Shown piece after piece: positions 39,201 through 48,400 of a stretch of DNA of 64,000 nt. A program made the position numbers and the translations under genes. Origin of the DNA: Mytilus californianus (taxonomy: Eukaryota; Mollusca; Bivalvia; Mytilida; Mytilidae); the NCBI RefSeq assembly GCF_021869535.1, contig NW_026262668.1, forward strand, positions 23,441,732-23,505,731, read 5' to 3'. The notes beneath the pieces are model-generated. The model was not told the origin of the DNA and ran no database searches. It saw only the letters and a list, made by a program, of their open reading frames with translations. Every line of letters starts with the position of its first letter. Within the stretch, counting starts at the first letter, position 1.

Positions 39201-40540
39201 GAAATGCTGATACATATTACCGATTTCATTTTTTATTTTAGACTTTTTTTGTAATCTGGATTTAAGTTTTAGTATGTAATAAATCAAATATGAGAATTTG
39301 AGGAAAATCGATGAACTCGAATTTGACAGGTCTGAACACGGAAACACGTGAAATAAAAATCGCAAAAACGTTGCACGGAAAATAAAAATCGGGAAAAACG
39401 AAGCACGAGAAATAAAATTGTAAATATTAAGGGAAAAAGTACTAGAAGTTATTACTCAGCCGTTCTTGGAGATCATGCAGTCATTATTAAAGGACATGAA
39501 GACCCTGCGGTCACCTTTTAGCGTCCGCTAGTTGTATCTGATTTGAAAAAAAAATATTATTCATAGTTATACTGTTATTTAAGTACTCTATAAATGAAGA
39601 AAAGCAGTTCATTAATACATAATTTAAAACAATATCCGGGCTGACTTTAAATTAGTCCCGGTTTACTTTTTAATCAATAGCGAGACAAGCACGAGAAATA
39701 AAGAGTACGGACACGAAACACGGAAAATAAATAAGGGGAAACACGAAGCACGCACATCGAACCAAACACGAGATTACGAGAAATAAAACATCAAAACACG
39801 AAAACACGTTAAATTAAAAGGCCGAAAACGTTGCACGAAAATAATCCTTTACCATCCTCTTATAAATCTCTTTTTTTCTGATAAATGTGAACCATTTCTA
39901 TTGATCAGGAATTTCCAAACGAGACTTGTTTATATATTCGGGGTCAGTTACTGGCATCATTGTGATTATTGGGCTTTATTGTTGTTACAATAAAAACAGA
40001 AGGAAAACAGTCATCACTTCTACATCAGCAATTATCAATGATACTCCTCCAGCCGAAAATGATGGTTTTAGAAATGAAACATTTGAATTGAATGAAAATG
40101 TATACCATACGATTGATGAAAACAATATGGTAAATTTAGGTCCACACGAAAACCCATATTTAGAAGTGGTAGATGAATCACCAAGTTCTGATAAATTGAC
40201 AAGCAGTTCTGAAAGCATGAAAAGCAGCAATAGTTCCACATCTGGCTACCTTCACCCGTATCACAGCTTCATTGCTACATCGAATGATCATCCATATTAC
40301 CAAACCCAACCTGTTAAAGAAGCTAATGATCCAACCACAACCAATATTACAGACGATCAATACCAGGAATGCGTCACTCCTCTCGAAAAAATGACTGATA
40401 TAGTAAACCATTCGCAAGGAACTACAAATCAGGTTATTAAAGTTATTGTTCATAAAGGTGAGAGGAGTTGTTTGGACTCTGAAAAAGACGAAACTATATC
40501 TTCTCACAATAAAGAAGAAATTGTCAATTCAGAACACTAA
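27121..40540 (+). CDS. EGF-like single-pass receptor, copy 2 (complete, six exons, 338 aa)
   Basis: Exons are 27121-27224, 29384-29433, 32669-32777, 34273-34340, 37193-37246 and 39909-40540. They sum to 1017 nt with all phases matching (2, 1, 2, 1, 1). Residues 1-20 are a signal peptide (hydrophobic ILVFIFVLFI, likely cut after LARS). Residues about 29-103 carry 12 cysteines: NAC, CCADYEE, CFAC, then PENFFGKAC and CNCDSLQRC, in the style of MEGF/scavenger receptor F. Residues 111-129 form an acidic stalk, 135-155 the membrane span, and 156-338 a cytoplasmic tail with YHTI (Y194), NPYLEV (Y212) and a Ser-rich stretch (219-240). The protein is much shorter than MEGF10, having one EGF-like unit. 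A role as a surface recognition receptor is inferred from architecture only. A tail-shared paralogue lies at 46-4553. Confidence 0.82.
27225..29383 (+). other. Intron 1 of receptor copy 2 with dispersed repeats
   Basis: About 27720-27870 is a reverse-strand fragment and about 27895-28260 a forward copy of the dispersed mussel repeat (caactctccacaagagaccaaatg). About 28930-29030 carries the 'gtcactgatgagtcttttg' module with cgagcgtctggcg. No additional exon is found. Confidence 0.5.
29384..29433 (+). CDS. Receptor copy 2, exon 2: first Cys module
   Basis: A 50-bp exon between tctgtttcag and gtaaga. It reads KYQCCADYEERNDACF. The CC-x-DYE motif before an EGF-like module is typical of bivalve MEGF-like proteins. 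The equivalent exon of copy 1 must lie upstream of the window. Confidence 0.75.
29434..32668 (+). other. Intron 2 of receptor copy 2
   Basis: Contains two related blocks (about 29660-29760 and 29820-29930, 'gtgaaa...tcaaacttgacctccatt'), a TTAA-flanked element (31128-31758), and a repeat tail (about 32030-32470) shared with the retroelement at 7960-8335. No extra EGF exon is seen. Confidence 0.5.
31128..31758. mobile_element. TTAA-flanked non-autonomous DNA transposon (piggyBac-like by target site)
   Basis: TTAA at 31124-31127 and 31759-31762 brackets an element. Its ends are ggtcatacgatacagtt on the left and, reverse-complemented from the right, gggcatacgatacagtt, with one mismatch. The interior of about 600 bp has no ORF. 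A TTAA target duplication is the hallmark of the piggyBac superfamily, but the termini were not matched to a known family. Confidence 0.65.
32669..32777 (+). CDS. Receptor copy 2, exon 3: EGF-like
   Basis: A 109-bp exon between gttttcag and gtgaga, phase 1 to 2. It encodes CKTGFYSRMGQPC, CPENFFGKAC and ECNCDSLQ. Nineteen codons differ from copy 1, 14 of them changing the residue, while every cysteine is kept. Confidence 0.82.
32778..34272 (+). other. Intron 3 of receptor copy 2
   Basis: About 33045-33235 is a dispersed repeat (ataccaaagggacattaaaactc). About 33790-33990 is a copy of the gtgccaatgag-type repeat family. Its end regions align with the intron at 155-921. Confidence 0.5.
34273..34340 (+). 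CDS. Receptor copy 2, exon 4
   Basis: A 68-bp exon between tatcttcag and gtacac. It encodes CDNIIGCISRQTT and then TLSTEHHYS, completing the EGF-like unit and leading into the stalk. Confidence 0.78.
34341..37192 (+). other. Intron 4 of receptor copy 2
   Basis: About 34500-36130 is extra relative to copy 1 and includes a repeat tail gaacgttaaacaaaa followed by (aatc)4 at 35078-35096, which looks like a SINE or LINE 3' end. About 36150-37192 is collinear with 1200-2440. An 87-codon minus frame at 34519-34782 has no recognised domain. Confidence 0.5.
37193..37246 (+). CDS. Receptor copy 2, exon 5: juxtamembrane cassette
   Basis: A 54-bp symmetric phase 1-1 exon after tttcttgtag, encoding NTIEATTIEKEFEEDEK. 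The donor gttttttaag is weak. All codon differences from copy 1 change the amino acid. Confidence 0.65.
37247..39908 (+). other. Intron 5 of receptor copy 2
   Basis: Longer than its copy 1 counterpart because of inserted repeats. Blocks starting 'accaattttactgcac' lie at 37528 and 37859, the gtcactggtgaggct / gacgaaacgcgcgtctgg module at about 38310, and two clusters of acacgagaaataaa-like motifs at about 39340-39420 and 39660-39840, just upstream of the last exon. Confidence 0.5.
39909..40540 (+). CDS. Receptor copy 2, exon 6: membrane span and tail
   Basis: A 632-bp terminal exon after attgatcag. It encodes SGSVTGIIVIIGLYCCY and then NKNRRK. The tail ends IVNSEH with TAA at 40538-40540. 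The ITIM-like site of copy 1 is NVYHTI here, so its -2 residue no longer fits the consensus. Confidence 0.85.
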
Positions 40541-40603
40541 TATTACAAAAAGAGTTCGTGTCCAACTGAATCTGAAAATGAAGAAAATATAACCTCATGA
40601 GTC

Positions 40604-40609
40604 AATAAA
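40604..40609 (+). promoter_or_regulatory. Polyadenylation signal AATAAA, receptor copy 2
   Basis: AATAAA lies 64 nt after the stop, within a flank conserved with copy 1. Confidence 0.55.
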
Positions 40610-41175
40610 CTCATCATAGATACCAGGATTGAAATCAGTTGAACTCTTAGGTACACTTACAAATTGAAACTTCACATTTAACAGATTATAGATAGAACCT
40701 ACCAATAACAGTTGCAAAAACAGATTAGAATATTAAAGATGATGTGATTACATATTAGTTGATAATATAAACAGTAGCAATTTAACTTCATCAGATGCGC
40801 GTTTCAATAATAAATGTCTCTTCGGTAATGCTGGAAGCTAAATATTTGCTTATCCCAAACTTTATAAATATTTCAAAGGATATAACTGAAGCAGATCAAA
40901 ACTAGAGAGTTGATCTAATAATCACAGATATATCCGCCAACAGCAACTGAGAGTTCGTCATTTTGTTTCTGTAGTAGCATACTGTGAAATTTTGAAAGTA
41001 TTACTTTTTTTGCCATAGTTCAAAGCATAGATAAGATAGAAACAGGCCTGATTATTGTTTTTACTTTACTAGTATTTCAATTCGAGTCAGGCACTCGACT
41101 GAATGCTGATCTTAAGACAAACAAACAAAATAAAACAATATATATTTCAATCTAATAAGGACCACAAAAGTAAAT
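40610..41175 (+). other. 3' flank of receptor copy 2
   Basis: Noncoding, collinear with 4640-4717 and 5650-6110. The flank of this copy lacks the two repeat elements found in copy 1. Confidence 0.6.
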
Positions 41176-41189
41176 TCATATAATTAAGG

Positions 41190-41464
41190 AGCCTGTTGTT
41201 CAGAGATTGTCGTTTGTTGGTGTAGTTCATAGATGTTTCTCGTTTCTCGTTTTTGATATAGATTAGACCGTTGGTTTTCCTGTTTGAATTGTTTTACACT
41301 TATTATGTCTAGTCATTTTAAGGCCCTTTATGGCTTGCTGTTCGGTGTGAGCAAAGGCTCCGTGTTGAAGGCCGTACTTTGACCTATAATTGTTAATTTT
41401 TATACATTGTGACTTGGGTGGAGAGTTGTCTCATTGGCACGAATACCACATCTTCTTATTTATA
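41190..41464 (+). mobile_element. Dispersed SINE-like repeat with 14-bp target duplication
   Basis: The 14-mer tcatataattaagg occurs at 41176-41189 and again at 41465-41478, flanking about 275 bp of the dispersed mussel repeat (reverse complement of gtggtat...gtgccaatgagacaac). The paralogous site near 6100 has a single uninterrupted copy of similar flank. The long target duplication indicates target-primed insertion. Its left end stops short of fuller copies, which suggests 5' truncation and a plus-strand orientation. Confidence 0.7.
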
Positions 41465-42379
41465 TCATATAATTAAGGTTTTTTTTTATTTCTCAAAGTT
41501 TTGGGGAAAATAATACTGTTTGTTGGTCTAAGTCATTCCACTCAAATTTCAATCATTTTCAAAAGGTCCTTCTCCATTTTTTATCCAGAAACCAGAAACT
41601 TTTGATTTTCCCTAAAAAATTAAGAACCATAACTCTGGAATTGTAAAAGTGAAAATGACGAAAATCAAAGCAGTTGGAACGCCAAATTAAATACAAACTT
41701 GAAGAGCATTAATAAACGAACATTCTGAGAAGTTGTGTCAAATACGGTTCAATCAATGCATGGGTGGTTGGTCGAAAAAACTGAGTGTTTTGAATGTTTC
41801 AACATTTGATCAACAGTAAATTGACAGAAAATGAGCATATCAATGATAAATCATGTCAGCACAAATGCTGATTACTGGGTTTGAGATACCCTCGCGTATG
41901 TCTACTAGCAGTGGCATCGACCCAGATGTTGTAAAATCTTATCATAGATATAAGGCTTATAATTTGGTACGCTAGAAGTTCTTTTAGTTTACATTAGACT
42001 CATCAGTGTCGCTCTCACTAAAACGATTCAAGCGCCAAACTCTCAATATGTGAAAACGGCGAAAATAGATGCCTATCTTTACTGGTCCAAAACATTCCAT
42101 CTAAATTTCCATTCATTTAAAAAAGCTTTTCCCTATAAATCACCTGAAAACAGTAAAAGAAAATAGATTTTGTCCAACAATAGAGTACCATAAATCTGGA
42201 ACAGTACCATTTAAAAAGCCGAAAATCGACGTCTACATGCCATTAATGATCATACACATTCCATTAAAATTTCAATTAATTTAGAAAAGAAATCTTTATT
42301 TATCATTGTGTGACAGACGGACGAACGAAATTACGGACAAACATGATGAGAATAGACTATTTTCATATTACCGACTTTT
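41465..42379 (+). other. Duplicated 3' flank, continued
   Basis: Collinear with about 6110-6960. Contains a reverse-strand copy of the gtcactgatgagt-type repeat at about 41935-42010. No gene. Confidence 0.55.
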
Positions 42380-42668
42380 GACTCCGGATTATATAATTTG
42401 TCGACTGGTTACCTTGGACATCATGGTACTCGGTCAAGTAAGTGCAACGAAAATAAGTAAAATCAAATAAATAATCGGTGTAATTTGAGGGGAAAGTTTA
42501 CTGTTTTCCGATGATTTTGTAGTGAAAAAAAAAAAATGTTTAGCAGGTAATTTTCCCCCAAATTGAACCGATTGAACGCTTGGTTTTACTTCTTTAGCTT
42601 GCTCTTACCTGACTTGGTACCATGATGTCCAAGGTAACCAGTCGACAAATTATATATTCCGGAGTCGA
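42380..42668. mobile_element. Foldback MITE with ~65-bp inverted ends
   Basis: The left arm (gactccgga, ttatataatttgtcgactgg, ttaccttggacatcatggta) is matched by the reverse complement of the right arm (taccatgatgtccaagg, taaccagtcgacaaatta, ccggagtc). The pairing continues, more diverged, toward the centre. There is no ORF. The corresponding position in copy 1 (about 7000) has no such element, so it inserted after the duplication. Confidence 0.7.
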
Positions 42669-43356
42669 TTGGGTGTATAATAAAAAGTGGGTACACATTA
42701 TGATACGAGTTTAGAACAAACAAAATAACATACTCAGTCTGGTAGTTGATGAAAAATTATCTCAAAGTGAACAAAATTATTACTCTTATATGGAAGTGGT
42801 GACTTCATTTCTAATAGGTACCAACGTTATCAGACTGATGTGATATGATTCTCAATGTCACAACTATCACCAAGAGACGAAATGATGTATATCATAGAAA
42901 CAATAGGTCAGCGTAACGCCTTTAACAATGAGCAAGCCAATACTGCTAAAAGTCCTAAGATGACAAAATGTAAATCAATTCAAATGAGCAAACCAACGGC
43001 ATGATATACGTACAAAACAACAAACGAAAAAGCAAATGATATACAGCAACAGATTACAAACACTGAATTCCAGGCCCTTAGACTGGGACTGTGGTATAAC
43101 AGCACATGAAGACAAACTATAAATATCAGTTGGAAAGACTCATCAAATATATACAAAACAAAAAGCAGCTTACGAGAACACCAAAGACGCCAAAAACCCA
43201 AAGTACTGCTCTGAGTACTGTCGGCTACTGAAAGCTAGTTCAATGCCAACTAGAAGCTCTAAAAAGTAGAACTTGTCTTGATGATCATGTAATAATTTAA
43301 AATTTTTATCTTAATTAAGTTTTCAAGATAGTAGGTGAAAATGAGAGAAAAACAAG
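42669..43356 (+). repeat. Duplicated flank with dispersed repeat
   Basis: Collinear with 8343-8460 and 8930-9440. About 42838-43110 is the dispersed repeat shared with copy 1. Confidence 0.5.
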
Positions 43357-44410
43357 AGGCTCTTAGAGCCTGTGTCGCTCACCTAGGTCTATGTGCATCT
43401 TAAACAATGGATACTCTCCAACATTGTGGACAAAAATATAATTTGTGACAAAAATGTTTTTGTTGATCTTGTTTTGCTGATCATTTTTTTCTGTTTACAG
43501 TTTCTCTCTTATCTTCTTTACTTTTTTGCCATAAAAACAAATACGGGTGAAAAAAATATTCATTTAAGGGCAACCACTCATTTACACAGTCAATACATGA
43601 TTTCGGCAAAATTGACTTATTTGTAGATCTGGTCTTGTTGATCATTTTGGCTATTAGAAGTAGCTCACTATCAATAATAGTTCAAGATTAGAGGCTGAAC
43701 ACTAAATATTGGTAAAAATCATCATTAAAGAGCAAAACTCTAATAAAGAGTGGACTAATAATTTCGAACCGTACACCTTTTTGTAGATCTCGTTTAGCTG
43801 ATCATTTTTGCTTTTATAAGTTTCTATCTATCTACTAAGTATTATAGTTTTTTTCAGATTTTAGGCAAAAATTGTAAACATGATAAAAATCGTCTTAAAG
43901 GGCAATTACTCCAATAGTCAGGGAAATGACGATTTCAACCATGTGACTGTTTGACGATCTTGGCATGCTGATCATTTTTGCTTATTTCAGTTTATTTTTA
44001 TCTATAACAAATATTCCATTTCATACAAAAAGGCAAGGTAAAGGGCAATAACTCCAAAAAGGAATCATCTGACGAGATTTCGGCCATTCGACTCAATTGT
44101 AAATCTTATCATGCTGATCATATTTGCTACTTAACGTTTCTCTCTATTGTTTATAAGTTTCAATATAATAGGCAAACAATGGAAAGGTAAAATTGGTCAC
44201 TTAAGGGCAATAACTCCTATAAGAAGTCGTCTTGCTGTTTTTGTGTAAATGTACTATATGTTGGTCTCATTTTTCTGAATATTTCTGCCTCTGTCAGATT
44301 TTCACTATTTACAGCGGTTTTCAAGATAAAACATGTAAAAGTCATAACTCGCATTTTACCCCTAAGCTCTTTTTTTTGCCATGTTGGACATGTTGGTTGC
44401 AAGCAGGGTC
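43357..44410 (+). repeat. Tandem-monomer array element, copy 2
   Basis: It opens with aagaggctcttagagcct and gtgtcgctcacctaggt and continues as roughly 150-170-bp monomers (tgtagatctggtcttgttgatc...). It is the counterpart of 9441-10595. Confidence 0.6.
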
Positions 44411-45190
44411 CCCAGACTTCTTATCCTAGTGATGATTGTGGCCAAGTTTGGTTAAATTTGGCCCAGTAGTTTCAGAGATGTTCTTTGTAAAAGTTAATGG
44501 ACGGCGAAGGTATATCTGGACCATCATTTGACATGTCAATAGTTGTCATAGAGGAAAGCTAACTTGTCAGTTACATTTTGAATATTTGAAAAGAACAGAG
44601 CTCCATCTAAAAGTCAGATCATCTCAAATTTCATTTTAAGGAAAGTATAATGGATAAGATTGTGTGGATTCCGAGATTTTTTAATCTGAATAAATAACAG
44701 ATCCTGTGTCCATACTTTGCTTACAAAGATCCAACAAAAAAAGTTCTACTTTCTGTTCTGGTAATTACTACATTGGCCAATGAAATTCCTGCCTTCAAAT
44801 TTTCGAAATTTTTGAAGGTGTGTATCATTAAGACAAAATTTGTTGTGTTGTCCGATCTTTGTAAGCAAAGTATAGACTCAGGATCTGTATTTTACTCAGA
44901 TTAGAGATTTCTGCAATTAAAAGTAAAATTTATTTAAGAATGATTTGCCAGTGTGGTTAATTTAGATATAGATAAATGTCCATAGTATAACTTATGTTAC
45001 CTTCACCTTCAGTTTTAGTAACAGTCCATATCATGACTGAACATGGCTTAACTACTTATTGTTCAGTCTTAAAGAGTTGTTCAAATCAAAATGGCTTTTT
45101 ATTTAAAATTGGTTTACTAGTTGAACAAATATGGATAATGAGAATTTTGCTGCCATATATTTAAATAAATGTGGATAGTGTCCACATGTG
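44411..45190. other. Intergenic DNA collinear with ~20.05-20.26 kb
   Basis: About 44560-44760 matches 20060-20250 (cagatcctgtgtcc, actttgcttac). No gene is recognised. Confidence 0.5.
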
Positions 45191-47355
45191 GACACAGATG
45201 ATGCCCCCGTTTGCATATCATATAGTTATAAAGGGACATAACTGAAGAACGGTAAAAGTGACGCTTCCCAAATTTGAACTTGATCTGAGTTTTGTGGTAA
45301 TAAGCATTGTGTGTAAGTCTCATAACATTTGGTTGAGGCTAACTTAAGTAGAGAACTGAAACTAAAAATTCAGCAATTTTTCTATTTGTAAACACGCATA
45401 ACTCTAGAACGGTTGTGTATAAGTTTTACAACATTTGGTTGAGACAAACTAAAAAATTCAGCAATTTTTATGTTTATAAAGGGACATAACTCTAGAATGG
45501 TAAAAGTGTTGCCACCTAATTTCATACTTAATCTGTATTATGTAGTAATAAGCATTGTGTATGAGTTTCATAACATTTGGTTGAGGCAAACTCAAGTTAG
45601 AGAACTGAAACAAAAAAATTGTACTTGATCCTTACTGAGTTTTGTGGTAATGAATATTGTGTATAGGTTTCATAATGTTTGGCTGGGGAAAACTTCAGTT
45701 ACTGAATGGAAACTAAAAAATTTTGCAATCTTTCGATTTATAAAGGGGCATAACTCAATATTGGTTAAAGTGACACTACCCAAATTCAACTAGTTCTGTG
45801 TTTTATCAGTGGAAGTCAAAATTAAACATTGCATTGTGTAAAGCATTGATTGTAGTTGATTCAACTATAATCATGGTCAAAGGAAGATAACTCCAATTTT
45901 AAAAATATATTATATAAACTTGATATTTAGAAGAAAATAAAAATTTTGCAATTTTTCCTTTTATAAAGGGGCATAACTCTAGATCGGTTAAAGTGACACC
46001 ACCAAAATTCAAACTTGATCTGTGTTTTGTGGGTAAGCATTGTGTATAAGTTTAATAACATTTGGTTGAGGCAAACTTAAGTTAGAGAACGGAAACTAAA
46101 AATTTTGCAATATTTCCTTTTATAAAGGGGCATAACTCTAGATCGGTTAAAGTGACGCCACCAAAATTCAAACTTGATCTGTGTATTGTGGTAATAAGCA
46201 TTGTGTTTAAGTTTCATAACATTTGGTTGAGGCAAACTCAAGTTAGAGAACGGAAACCAATTTCGGGACGTACGGACGGACGTATGTACGTACGTACGTA
46301 CGTACGTACAGACGGACAAGGGTAAAATTTAATGCCCCCTCCGCTACGGCGGGGGCATAAAAACGAAAAATTCAGCAATTTTCATGTTTATAAAGGGACA
46401 TAACTCAAGAATGGTAAAAGTGTTGCAGCATTGTGTATAAGTTTCATAACATTTGGTTGAGGCAAACTAAAGTTAGAAAACGGAAACAAAAACTTTGTAC
46501 TTGATCTTAGTTTTGTGGTAATGAATATTGTGTATAGTTTTCATAATGTTTGGTTGGGGCAAACTTAAGTTACAGAATGGAAACTAAAATTTTGCAATCT
46601 TTCGATTTATAAAGGGGCATAACTCAATAATGGTTAAAGTGACACTACCCAAATTCAACTTGATCTGTGTTTTATTAGTGGAAGTCAAAATTAAACATTG
46701 CATTGTATAAAGCATTGATTGTAGTTGATTCAACTATAATCATGGACAAAGGAAGATAACTCCAATTTAAAAAATTACTTGATATTTAGAAGAAAATAAA
46801 AATTTAGCAATTTTTCCATTTCTAAAGGTGCATAACTCTAGAATAGTCAAAGTGACGCCACCAAAATTCAAACTTGATATGTGTTTTGTGGTAATAAGCA
46901 TTGTGTATAAGTTTCATAACATTTGGTTGAGGCAAACTAAAATTAGAGAACGGAAACGAAAAAATCAGCAATTTTACCATTTGTAAAGGGGCATAACTCT
47001 AGAACAGTAAAAGTGACGCCACCAAAATTCAAACTTGATCTGTGTTTTGTGGTAATAAGCATTGTGTATAAGTTTCATAACATTTGGATGAGGCAAACTA
47101 AAGTTAGAGAACGGAAACGAAAAATTCAGGAATTTTTCTATTTGTAAAGGGACATAACTCTAGAATGGTAAAAGTGACGCCACCAAAATTCAAACTTGAT
47201 TTGTGTTTTGTGGTAATAAGCATTGTGTATAAGTTTCATAACATTTGGTTGAGGCAAACTAAAGTTAGAGAACGGAAACCAATTTTTGGACGTACGTACG
47301 TACAGACGGACAAGAGTAAAACTTAATGCCCCTCCACTATGGCGGGGGCATAAAA
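45191..47355 (+). repeat. Large tandem array of ~110-170 bp monomers with CGTACG and hairpin ends
   Basis: At least ten diverged monomers carry 'cataactctagaa' and 'cataacatttggttgagg' blocks (for example at about 45321, 45430, 45565, 46045, 46215, 46445, 46913, 47075, 47235). Two of them end in the module gggacgtacggacgg..., cagacggacaaggg and a GC hairpin (46333-46355; 47327-47350). The architecture recalls bivalve pearl/Helentron-type elements with a tandem core; this is an inference. Confidence 0.65.
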
Positions 47356-48049
47356 ATATTATAAGACACGAGGCAAAATACATTCAAGCAAGGTTTTTTT
47401 TCTGAAATGCCTCACAACCTTTGCCTGTTTTAGAATATTTGACCTTAATTCATGGTCTCTATTGTTTTATTTGTGTTCAATCTGATTAAAATACAGATCC
47501 TGTGTTCACACTTTGCCTACAATGATCAGACAACACTCTATTCTACTTTCTGTTTTTTTTTAATTATAACACCAGCAAATGAAATTCCGCCCTACAAATT
47601 TTTGAAGGTATCTATCATCACAACAAAACCTGAGGACCTTGAAAGGTCTTTAAAACAGAAAAAAGAGTGTTGTCAGATCCTTGTAAGCAAAGCATGGAAA
47701 AAGGATTTATGCAATTAAAAGCCAAATATATTTAGGAATGATTTACCAGTGTGTTCATTCTGGATAAAGATAGAAGTCCATAGCAAGTTTTAGTTACAAA
47801 GCAATTACATACTGTATATAACAGTTATATTTTGTCAGTATTTGCTTCTTGAATTGTAACAAAGGCCATGCAAAACCATGGTTATATTAACATAAACTAT
47901 ATGCCAATGAGTTTTTTATTTTCATGATTGGATGAAAAGGTTATCTCCCCCTCCCCATCCCCAAAAAAATAATAAGCTGCCATTTATAACATGTCTTTTT
48001 TCTTGTTGATTCTTATCTTTTATGAAAAAATCAAATAATAACTTTATTT
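47356..48049 (-). other. 3' flank of the minus-strand gene
   Basis: Collinear with about 20190-20500. An AATAAA (reverse of 48043-48048) begins just beyond the stop codon, so the 3' UTR may be very short or use a more distant signal. Confidence 0.45.
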
Positions 48050-48400
48050 TTATTGACCTCCTGGTTCTATCATAACAACTGGTTCTGTCTTAATGTCTAT
48101 ATCCAGAACAGAGTTGTCTCCCATTGTTCTGGAAACTAAGGTATGCAACTGTTCATTTATGGCATTTGATAGTTCATCGTCTGGAAGTTCTAAATTTAGA
48201 TTCTGAGCTTCTTCTTGAAATTCCTGGGTCTCTGGTGTTTCATCTGAATGTCTTGCAAGAGAATAAGTATGTCTCTGAGAAATTTTCTGCCGTTTTTTCC
48301 AAGGACTTACATAGTTTATAGGTTTTCTATAGAACTGTCCATGATTCAGGAGTCGTCTTTCGTTTCTGTATTTGTCACTGAGGACTGTAATCCAGGAATC
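48050..48400 (-). CDS. Minus-strand gene, terminal exon
   Basis: Phase 0 after atatttcag, 116 codons plus TAA. It encodes DSWITVLSDKYRNERRLLN, the basic PWKKRQKISQR, the acidic ELPDDELSNAINEQL and the C-terminal DIDIKTEPVVMIEP. IKTE fits the psi-K-x-E sumoylation consensus. The reading frame is intact, unlike the copy at 20.5-21.77 kb. Confidence 0.8.
   Translation of the reverse strand, partial: DSWITVLSDKYRNERRLLNHGQFYRKPINYVSPWKKRQKISQRHTYSLARHSDETPETQEFQEEAQNLNLELPDDELSNAINEQLHTLVSRTMGDNSVLDIDIKTEPVVMIEPGGQ

Noticed and set aside
40178-40507. 109-codon minus-strand frame
   Set aside because: Shadow of the conserved receptor tail exon on the opposite strand.
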